A DNA stretch of 7,070 bases from Bryobacterales bacterium. Its GTDB lineage: Bacteria; Acidobacteriota; Terriglobia; Bryobacterales; Bryobacteraceae. Shown here piece by piece: positions 1 through 5,118 of this stretch (position 1 is its first letter; the number at the start of each line of letters is the position of its first letter). Where the stretch lies: contig PLGA01000269.1 of NCBI GenBank assembly GCA_003139735.1, forward strand, positions 9,333 through 16,402, read 5' to 3'. Position numbers and translations under genes: made by a program. A model generated the notes under the pieces. The model was given only the letters and a program-made list of their open reading frames with translations. It had not been told where the DNA came from and did not search any database.

Positions 1-396
1 GCCGCGGGGCTCCTCCCATCCGCCGAGAGGCTGCGCGGAGGTGGCCAGCCCGGCGTTCAGCCGAAACGTGTGCAACAGCCGGTCCGGCGCGATGCGCATC
101 AGGAAGGCGCGGTTGGACTCCGCCGCGTTCAGGCACGGACCCGCCAGGAGCCTCACCTGCGACAGGGGAAATGGCGTAGCGCGAAGCTCGGCATCCTTCC
201 TCGTGAATGTTAGCGTCTCTGCGAACGGCAGCGGCTCGGGCTGCTGTGGCCGCCTTGCGGGAGGGGGAGGAGCCTGCGCGGCGCCGGGCGCGGCCGGAGC
301 GGCGGGAGCAGCCGGCTGCTGCTGGGCAATCGCCGCGGGCGAACCCGCGATGGCGGCGGCGAAGAGCCGCCTGGTCAATTTGGGGGCGTTGTTCAT
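1..396 (-). CDS. GH127-type (DUF1680) glycoside hydrolase, N-terminal part, Tat-like leader
   Basis: The first 132 codons are visible and the gene continues beyond position 1. The N-terminus has a twin-arginine-like leader: T-R-R-L-F at residues 8-12, then an Ala-rich hydrophobic stretch to about residue 24 (AAIA, then Gln). Residues 25-57 are a Pro/Ala/Gln-rich linker. The conserved family start follows: PFPLSQVRLLAGP (75-87), an Asn at 95, PDRLLHTFRLNAGL (104-117) and PLGGWEEP (123-130). From memory this block is typical of the N-terminal end of the GH127/DUF1680 barrel. Characterised GH127 members include beta-L-arabinofuranosidases and an aceric-acid-removing enzyme of rhamnogalacturonan II breakdown. 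The catalytic Cys and Glu residues lie outside the window, so activity and exact family (GH127 or the related GH146) cannot be checked. The start is supported by AGGGAG six bases upstream. It follows the GH95 gene by 10 bases and is probably its operon partner. Confidence 0.85.
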   Translation of the reverse strand, partial: MNNAPKLTRRLFAAAIAGSPAAIAQQQPAAPAAPAAPGAAQAPPPPARRPQQPEPLPFAETLTFTRKDAELRATPFPLSQVRLLAGPCLNAAESNRAFLMRIAPDRLLHTFRLNAGLATSAQPLGGWEEPRG

Positions 397-402
397 ATAG
401 AT

Positions 403-408
403 CTCCCT
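403..408 (-). promoter_or_regulatory. Ribosome-binding site of the GH127 gene, overlapping the GH95 stop codon
   Basis: On the minus strand the sequence reads TAGGGAGATCTATATG. The last two bases of the GH95 stop codon (TAG) form the start of AGGGAG, which sits six bases before the GH127 start codon. Ribosomes ending GH95 therefore stop on the GH127 ribosome-binding site. This suggests coupled translation and leaves no room for a separate promoter or terminator between the two genes. Confidence 0.75.
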
Positions 409-2821
409 ATTCGAATGCGATCGTATATTCCTTGCGCGGTTCGAGGCGGACCTGCCAGACGCCGCCGGCTTCCGCCGCCTTGATCGTCTGGCCGCCGGAT
501 TGGATCCTCACGATGCGCTGACCATGCGGCGGCCTGAGCTTGACGTCGCCCGCGACTCCGGGACGCAACGCCGCGGAAACGGCCTGCCCACCCTTCCACG
601 CCGCATCCACTTCCACGTCGCCGCGCGCGCGGAGCCCCTTGTAATGGCCATCCGGCCAGGCCGCCGGCAGCGCTGGCAGAATCGCGATTTCGCCCGAATG
701 GCTCTGCAAGAGCATCTCGGCGACGGCGGCGGAAGCCCCGAAATCGGCGTCGATCTGGAACCGGGCGCTGCCATTCAGAAAAGTCTCGGTGGCCGCGGAG
801 AGCAGGCCGCGAATGTGCGAATAGGCGCGATCCCCCTCTTCGAGCCGGGCCCACAGGTTTGCGTACCAGGCTGAAGACCAACCGCCTCTGCCCCCGCCGT
901 TCTGCTCCCTGCGCTCGAGCGAGACGCGCGCGGCCTTGGCCAGCTCGGGCGTGCCCCGCAACGTGATTTCATCGGACGGATACAGCGCAAATAGGTGCGA
1001 AATATGGCTCATTCCCGGGCTGGGCTCGTCGTAGTCTTTGCTCCATTCCTGTAGCTGACCGAGCTTGCCAATCTTGAGATCCGGGATGCGCTTGAGTGCG
1101 GCTTCCAGCTTGCCGCGGTAATCGGCGTCGATGCCCAATATCTTCGACGCGTCCATGGTGGCGTGGAAGAGAGTGTAGATGATCTCGTAATCCATGGTGG
1201 CGCCCACCGTCTGCCGGCCCACCGTTCCATCCGCCATGCGATAGCTGTTCTCCGGCGAATAGGAGGGATTGGTGACCAGGTGGCCATGGCCATCGTCGAT
1301 CAGGAAGTCCAGCAGAAACTGCGCAGCTTCCTTCATAACGGGATACCCTTCGCTTTTCAGAAAAGCGCGGTCCAGGCCATATCGGTAATGTTCCCAATAA
1401 TGCAGCGCCAGCCACGCGCCACCCATCGGCCAAACGCCGCAGTAGGCGTAATCGACGGGCGCGGTATCGCCCCAGGCATCCAGATTGTGATGGAACACGA
1501 AGCCGCGGGCGCCGTACATCTCCTTCGCGGTGCGGCGGCCGCTGTCGAGATTCGCCTTCACCAGGTCGAACAGCGGCCCGGTGGTTTCCGATAGGTTGCC
1601 AACTTCGGCTGGCCAGTAGTTCATTTCCAGATTAATATTGGTGGTGTACTTGCTGTCCCACGGCGGAGCCATCAGTTCGTTCCAGATGCCCTGTGAGTTG
1701 GCCGCCATCGTCCCCGGGCGGCTGCTGCCCATCAGCAGGTACCGGCCGAACTGGAAGTACAGCGCTGAAAGGCCTGGGTCATCCTGGCCCTTCTTGATAC
1801 GCCCCAAACGCTCGTCCGTTGGCAGCGAATCGACGGAAGCATCGGTCAACGGGCTCGACAGTTGCACGTCGACGCGGCGGAACAGCTTCTGGTGGTCCGC
1901 GAGGTGCGCCGCCTTGAGCGTCGCGTAGGGCTTGGAAGCGCGCGTCAGGTACTGCGCGCAAGCCGCGGCCGGATCGCCGCCGCGATAATCCGTCGCGGCC
2001 ACTACCAAAAGCGTGACAGCGTTGGCCTGGGAAATCGCCAGACCGGTTCCGGAGATCTCCACCTCGCCGCCTTCGTTGATCGCGCGAAGCACGCCGCGGA
2101 ACTTCACCCCGGTCTCTTCGAGCTGGTCCGTTTCGACCTTCTGCGCCTCGGGACTTTGTCTCGGATTAACCCAGAAATTCGTATGCGCAATCGCCTCGCC
2201 CGTAAGGATGATGCGGTCCGGCGGCGCCGCCACGCCCTGGCTGTCCTGCGAGCGCGTCAGCGTTGCGTGGAACGATACCTGGGCTGGCTTATCGCAGGTG
2301 ATGCGAATGACGATCACCTGATCCGGCGCGGAGGAAAACACCTCTCGCGTAAAGGTCGCATCGCCGACCTTGTAAGTGACGCGCACGATACCCGTTGCGA
2401 GGTTAAGCTCCCGGCGGTAGTCGGCGGGGTTGTCGTGCCCGGCGAACTCGAGATTCAGATCTCCCAACGGCTGATAGGGCGGCTGGCGATTTGGAATGCC
2501 CATCATCGATTTGTCTTCCAGCGCCTCCGCCTCGCGGGGCTTGCCTTCGAACAGCAGGCGGCGGACCTCAGGCAACGCCTTAAGCGCCTCCGGATTAACG
2601 CGCTCGCGCTTCTTGCCGTTCCAGATGGTATCTTCGTTGAGCTGAATATCCTCTTTCGCCGCCCCGCCAAAGACCATGGCGCCCAACCTGCCATTGCCGA
2701 CGGGCAGCCCGTCGGCCCATGTCTGGGCCGGGTGCTTGTACCAAAGCACGGGGTCGGCGGCGGAGAGCGACGGCGCAGCGGCTAGGCCGAATAGCAATGC
2801 AAGGAGCAGAATCCTGCGCAT
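407..2821 (-). CDS. GH95 family glycoside hydrolase (alpha-L-fucosidase / alpha-L-galactosidase), secreted
   Basis: Complete gene of 804 residues, the usual size for GH95. The start at 2821 is preferred because it gives a clear Sec signal peptide (MRRILLLALLFGLAAAPSLSA, cleavage before ADP) behind a purine-rich AAAGGGAG. The frame stays open to an ATG at 2893, but that start has no ribosome-binding site and puts a charged, non-hydrophobic stretch before the signal. The N-terminal beta-sandwich carries LPVGNGRLGAMVFG (39-52) and IQLNEDTIW (59-67). The (alpha/alpha)6 barrel carries the catalytic landmarks of the family: N395 and N397 in TNINLEMNYW, the likely general acid E524 in YSPEN, and D691 in FQIDADFG. 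By analogy with the Bifidobacterium bifidum enzyme AfcA these should be the Asn pair, Glu and Asp of the inverting mechanism. The enzyme should remove terminal alpha-L-fucose or alpha-L-galactose from glycans in the periplasm or outside. Around D691 the usual HPPFQIDGNFG is changed to SARFQIDADFG. It is co-transcribed with GH127; a paralogue lies at 5119. Confidence 0.93.
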   Translation of the reverse strand: MRRILLLALLFGLAAAPSLSAADPVLWYKHPAQTWADGLPVGNGRLGAMVFGGAAKEDIQLNEDTIWNGKKRERVNPEALKALPEVRRLLFEGKPREAEALEDKSMMGIPNRQPPYQPLGDLNLEFAGHDNPADYRRELNLATGIVRVTYKVGDATFTREVFSSAPDQVIVIRITCDKPAQVSFHATLTRSQDSQGVAAPPDRIILTGEAIAHTNFWVNPRQSPEAQKVETDQLEETGVKFRGVLRAINEGGEVEISGTGLAISQANAVTLLVVAATDYRGGDPAAACAQYLTRASKPYATLKAAHLADHQKLFRRVDVQLSSPLTDASVDSLPTDERLGRIKKGQDDPGLSALYFQFGRYLLMGSSRPGTMAANSQGIWNELMAPPWDSKYTTNINLEMNYWPAEVGNLSETTGPLFDLVKANLDSGRRTAKEMYGARGFVFHHNLDAWGDTAPVDYAYCGVWPMGGAWLALHYWEHYRYGLDRAFLKSEGYPVMKEAAQFLLDFLIDDGHGHLVTNPSYSPENSYRMADGTVGRQTVGATMDYEIIYTLFHATMDASKILGIDADYRGKLEAALKRIPDLKIGKLGQLQEWSKDYDEPSPGMSHISHLFALYPSDEITLRGTPELAKAARVSLERREQNGGGRGGWSSAWYANLWARLEEGDRAYSHIRGLLSAATETFLNGSARFQIDADFGASAAVAEMLLQSHSGEIAILPALPAAWPDGHYKGLRARGDVEVDAAWKGGQAVSAALRPGVAGDVKLRPPHGQRIVRIQSGGQTIKAAEAGGVWQVRLEPRKEYTIAFE

Positions 2822-2988
2822 GACTCCCTTTCCCCAGGACTGCCGGGGGGACCAAGCAACGGGGCCGCACCGAAACGCCTCGGCGTCAGGCATTCAAGAC
2901 ACGCCGGGGCTTGATCCTGTTCCCCTGACAAATCCTTTACTTTAGCGCTTTCGAACCGTATTGTAACCGAATTTCCCTTTCATGCGCA

Positions 2989-3060
2989 TCAACTGCTGGG
3001 GGAGCGCGTGCACGTTGTGGCGAATGCCGCCACTGACGATAGAAAGACCGCGAATCTCAT
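2989..3060 (-). CDS. Possible 23-residue peptide frame with strong ribosome-binding site (small protein or gene remnant)
   Basis: An ATG at 3060 sits six bases after a perfect GGAGG (3071-3067, minus strand). The predicted peptide starts MRFAVFLSSVAAFATT and then has C-T-R-S-P-S-S and TGA. The start resembles a signal peptide: a positive residue, then a hydrophobic stretch. The TGA overlaps an ATG (TGATG) that opens a 15-codon basic frame, MRMKGKFGYNTVRKR, ending in TAA at 2944-2942. That second frame is the tail of a longer open stretch from 3109. It could be a tiny exported peptide, a leader peptide upstream of GH95, or the start and end of a decayed gene joined by a frameshift. I recognise no family. 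Chance is a real alternative at this GC content, so confidence is low. Confidence 0.25.
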   Translation of the reverse strand: MRFAVFLSSVAAFATTCTRSPSS

Positions 3061-3124
3061 GGCGATCCTCCGGCGGAGGCCGGAAATGGGGCCCTTGAAT
3101 AGGTCGAGACTACTCTATCGTACG

Positions 3125-3165
3125 ACGGCTCCGCGGCGGCTCAGGTAGGCCGCGCACGGAGCCGT
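3125..3165 (-). terminator. Strong stem-loop downstream of the oxidoreductase gene (terminator-like, no T-run)
   Basis: The arms ACGGCTCCG (3125-3133) and CGGAGCCGT (3157-3165) are exact reverse complements. Inside them GCGGC (3136-3140) pairs with GCCGC (3149-3153) around an 8-base loop. The structure starts 37 bases after the oxidoreductase stop codon in the direction of its transcription. No T-rich tract follows on the minus strand, so it is not a classical intrinsic terminator. It may act with Rho, or protect the 3' end of the oxidoreductase transcript. Confidence 0.45.
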
Positions 3166-3202
3166 TATGCCAAGCGCCTTCGCGGCGCGGGGAGCGGCCC
3201 GG

Positions 3203-4804
3203 CTAGAGCTTCATCTCCCAGCCCTTGCGGACGTAGGGCTGCAGGTACTTGTTGGCTTCCGCGTTATCGAAGCGCGCATTCTTGGCGTCCCACATCAGCT
3301 TGGTGTTGGGGACGTGCAGCGCCACAGCGCCCAGGATGAGCCACTCGATGTAGGGCACGGCGATTTCGAAGTTCGAGCACCCTGCCTGCCCGCCCTTGCA
3401 GGCGCGCACCCAGTCCTGCTGATGGCTGACGGAACGTGGCAGGATCTGCGGTGGCAGCTTGTACTCCGCCCATCGCGAGGCGGGGAGCAGCCAGACGCCT
3501 TCGCCGCGATCGCAGGTGGCCATATAGCCTTTGTCTCCGATGAACAGAGCGCCGTTGCCGGGAACGCGCGTGCGATCCACGGGACCGCCCTGCGCCATCC
3601 CGGGAGGCATGCCAGCCGCAGCGCCGGCTCGTCCCGCCTGCGCAGCGCCTGGAGCGCCGGCCCGCGCCGCGCCAGGGGCTCCGGGAACTCCGGGCGCTCC
3701 CGCGCGACCCGCAGCCGGAAAGGCTCCGGCTCCGGGCATCGCGCCGCGTTCTCTGGTGGGCTCGGGCGGCGCGTAACGGCCGCGTTCCGCAAGATTGTTC
3801 TCGCGCGGCAATAGCCGCTCGTCGTCCGCCATGCCCGGCGGATAGGCCGCATCGCCGCGCAAGTTCTGATACACGTGCATGGTCACCGGCGGCATGGCGC
3901 CGCGCGCGGGGAATTCATAGCGGAGATGCGAATTCGTGGGCCAAGTCCACTTGCTGACGCCCTGAATCTGGAGGCACTCGACGCTGATGGGCGGCGCCTC
4001 GCTCAGCTTCAGCGCCAGGTTCGCCGGGCCCATGTTGTGGACCAGCCAATCGCCCAGCGAGCCGCCGGTGCCGAAATCCAAGTACGCGCGCCACAGGCGG
4101 AACTCGTTGTGGTTGTACGGGCGCGTGGCGGCCGGCCCCAGCCAGAGGTCCCAATCCAGGCCATCCGGAATCGGCTCCTCGGGCGGCTCGCTCTGCACAT
4201 TGTCGCCACCGATGTAGATGCCGCCGGTCCAGGCGTGCACCTCCCTGACTTCGCCGATATCGCCGGACCAGAGAATCTCCGCGGCCGTGCGCGTGCCCTC
4301 GTGCGAATACCCCTGGTTGCCCATTTGCGTCGCCACTTTGTATTTCCTGGCGGCGTCGAGCAGGAGGCGCGCCTCCCACACCGTGCGCGTAAGCGGTTTT
4401 TCACAGTAGACGTGCTTGCCGTGCTGCATGGCGAAGAGCGCGACGGGGCAGTGATTATGATCGGGCGTGCCGATCACGACGGCGTCGATGTTCGAGCCTT
4501 CGGTCTCGATCATCTTGCGAAAATCGGTGTATTGCCTGGCCTTCTCATAGCGCTGGAAGGTCCGCGCGGCGTAGGGCTTGTTGACGTCGCAGAGCGCGAC
4601 GATGTTTTCGCTCGTGGCTACTGTGGCGATATCGTCCGCGCCGCGGCCGCCGATGCCGATGCCGGCGACGTTCAACTTATCCAGCACCGTTTTGAATCCC
4701 GCCGCGGCCAGCGAAGGCGCGCTGCCAAAGCCTCCCGCCGGAACGGCGCCGGCGAGCAAACTCCCATAGAAGAAATACCGCCTGGAGAATCGAATGTCCC
4801 TCAT
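3203..4804 (-). CDS. Gfo/Idh/MocA family oxidoreductase with Tat signal and Ala/Gly/Pro-rich insert
   Basis: Complete gene of 533 residues, longer than a typical member (about 350-450). Family enzymes use NAD(P) to oxidise or reduce sugars, sugar acids, inositols or glycosides. The N-terminus has a Tat signal: F-S-R-R-Y-F-F (6-12), then a hydrophobic segment to about residue 35. This implies export of the folded, cofactor-loaded protein, as for glucose-fructose oxidoreductase of Zymomonas. The Rossmann fold begins at residue 44, with the glycine-rich GIGIGGRG at 48-55. VIGTPDHNH (110-118) and CEKP (134-137, with the conserved Lys136) follow. The C-terminal domain carries GNQGYSHEG (162-170) and GGSLGDWLVHNMG (247-259), where D252 and H256 are the likely catalytic partners. 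Residues about 352-410 are a low-complexity Ala/Gly/Pro/Arg segment, after which the family sequence resumes at GNGALFIGDKGYM (416-428). The start is supported by AAGGGAAGG four bases upstream. The substrate cannot be told from the sequence. Confidence 0.93.
   Translation of the reverse strand: MRDIRFSRRYFFYGSLLAGAVPAGGFGSAPSLAAAGFKTVLDKLNVAGIGIGGRGADDIATVATSENIVALCDVNKPYAARTFQRYEKARQYTDFRKMIETEGSNIDAVVIGTPDHNHCPVALFAMQHGKHVYCEKPLTRTVWEARLLLDAARKYKVATQMGNQGYSHEGTRTAAEILWSGDIGEVREVHAWTGGIYIGGDNVQSEPPEEPIPDGLDWDLWLGPAATRPYNHNEFRLWRAYLDFGTGGSLGDWLVHNMGPANLALKLSEAPPISVECLQIQGVSKWTWPTNSHLRYEFPARGAMPPVTMHVYQNLRGDAAYPPGMADDERLLPRENNLAERGRYAPPEPTRERGAMPGAGAFPAAGRAGAPGVPGAPGAARAGAPGAAQAGRAGAAAGMPPGMAQGGPVDRTRVPGNGALFIGDKGYMATCDRGEGVWLLPASRWAEYKLPPQILPRSVSHQQDWVRACKGGQAGCSNFEIAVPYIEWLILGAVALHVPNTKLMWDAKNARFDNAEANKYLQPYVRKGWEMKL
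3584..3745 (-). repeat. Collagen-like Ala/Gly/Pro low-complexity coding segment
   Basis: This is the part of the oxidoreductase gene that encodes residues about 354-407. It is built from imperfect repeats such as AGAPG, PGAPGAA, AGRAGA and GMPPGMAQGG. The composition is almost only Ala, Gly, Pro, Arg, Gln and Met. It lies in a loop of the C-terminal domain, between the YAPPEP segment and the conserved GNGALFIGDKG strand, so it should extend a surface loop without breaking the fold. The reading frame is intact on both sides. Confidence 0.8.
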
Positions 4805-4883
4805 AATACCTTCCCTTAACCGGTTTCCGCCGTCCGCCCAAGTTCGAAGAGCGTCCGTTCGCGCGGCGCGCCTTTGGCAGCCG

Positions 4884-4907
4884 GCTCTAAACTAGAGCAA
4901 GCGCTCT
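4884..4907. promoter_or_regulatory. Inverted-repeat cluster, possible operator
   Basis: GCTCTA (4884-4889) and TAGAGC (4893-4898) form one palindrome with a 3-base centre. The same AGAGC (4894-4898) pairs with a second GCTCT (4903-4907) across AAGC. Within it, AAGCGCTC (4899-4906) matches the half-palindrome AANCGNTT of LacI-type operators at seven of eight positions. It lies about 45 bases upstream of the rightward -35 element and about 80 bases upstream of the oxidoreductase start, where a regulator could serve both genes. No regulator gene is in the window, so this is a suggestion only. Confidence 0.3.
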
Positions 4908-4949
4908 CCCCGAAGTGTATCGCCGTGGACCGCCAAGCGCAACCGCTCT

Positions 4950-4979
4950 TTGACTTGCCTGCTGGTAGGCGCTTACAAT
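4950..4979 (+). promoter_or_regulatory. Sigma70-type promoter for the rightward GH95 gene
   Basis: A -35 element TTGACT (4950-4955) and a -10 element TACAAT (4974-4979) are separated by 18 bases; each matches the consensus at five of six positions. In this GC-rich setting such a pair is unlikely to be accidental. Transcription would begin near 4986, leaving a leader of about 130 bases before the GH95 start at 5119. The leader is long enough for post-transcriptional control. Confidence 0.65.
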
Positions 4980-5107
4980 AAGTCCTCCGCCGTTACAGGC
5001 TCGCCCGCGGCAAGAAAAGCAGAACTCCATCTTCGGTGTTCCTAGTGCGGCGCGGATGTCCGCGAGTCCTCACGGCGAGATGCGCGCAGCCTTATGGCGT
5101 GAACGTT

Positions 5108-5112
5108 GGAAG
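5108..5112 (+). promoter_or_regulatory. Ribosome-binding site of the second GH95 gene
   Basis: GGAAG lies six bases before the ATG at 5119 and nine before the adjoining ATG at 5122. It supports a start at the ATGATG pair over the in-frame ATGs at 5056 and 5080. Those would add a Trp/Arg-rich stretch ahead of the signal peptide. Confidence 0.6.
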
Positions 5113-5118
5113 CGGGGC

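Larger units (their letters stand above)
2822..3202. other. 381-base intergenic region between the oxidoreductase and GH95
   Basis: No confident protein gene is found. On the minus strand, in transcript order, it holds a 41-base stem-loop (3165-3125), a GGAGG-led 23-codon frame (3060-2989), an overlapping frame ending in TAA at 2942, and the GH95 leader. A TACAAT hexamer lies at 2965-2960 (minus), but the nearest TTGATG is 21 bases upstream, too far for a normal sigma70 promoter. The length of the region suggests that GH95-GH127 may have its own promoter here; none could be placed with confidence. Confidence 0.6.
4805..5118. other. 314-base divergent intergenic region
   Basis: The region separates the leftward oxidoreductase gene from the rightward GH95 gene. 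It holds inverted repeats at 4884-4907, a rightward promoter at 4950-4979 and a 5' leader of roughly 130 bases. In the leader, CGCGG (5051-5055) and CCGCG (5060-5064) can form a small hairpin with an in-frame ATG (5056) in its loop. No convincing leftward promoter for the oxidoreductase was found. Confidence 0.6.

Noticed and set aside
1862..2785. A 307-codon plus-strand frame opposite the first GH95
   Set aside because: It is an antisense shadow of conserved GH95 sequence, with arginine-rich, domain-free content.
2822..2893. Extension of the first GH95 to an ATG at 2893
   Set aside because: It has no ribosome-binding site and would bury the signal peptide behind 24 unlikely residues.
2960..2986. 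TTGATG and TACAAT on the minus strand as a promoter for GH95-GH127
   Set aside because: The spacer is 21 bases, beyond the normal 16-19, and no other -35 match fits the TACAAT hexamer.
3875..4819. A 314-codon plus-strand frame opposite the oxidoreductase
   Set aside because: It mirrors a well-supported Gfo/Idh/MocA gene and shows no domain of its own.
2945..4974. Repeated AAGCGC motif in both intergenic regions as a common operator
   Set aside because: The hexamer also occurs many times inside the coding regions, so its presence between genes is expected by chance at this GC content.
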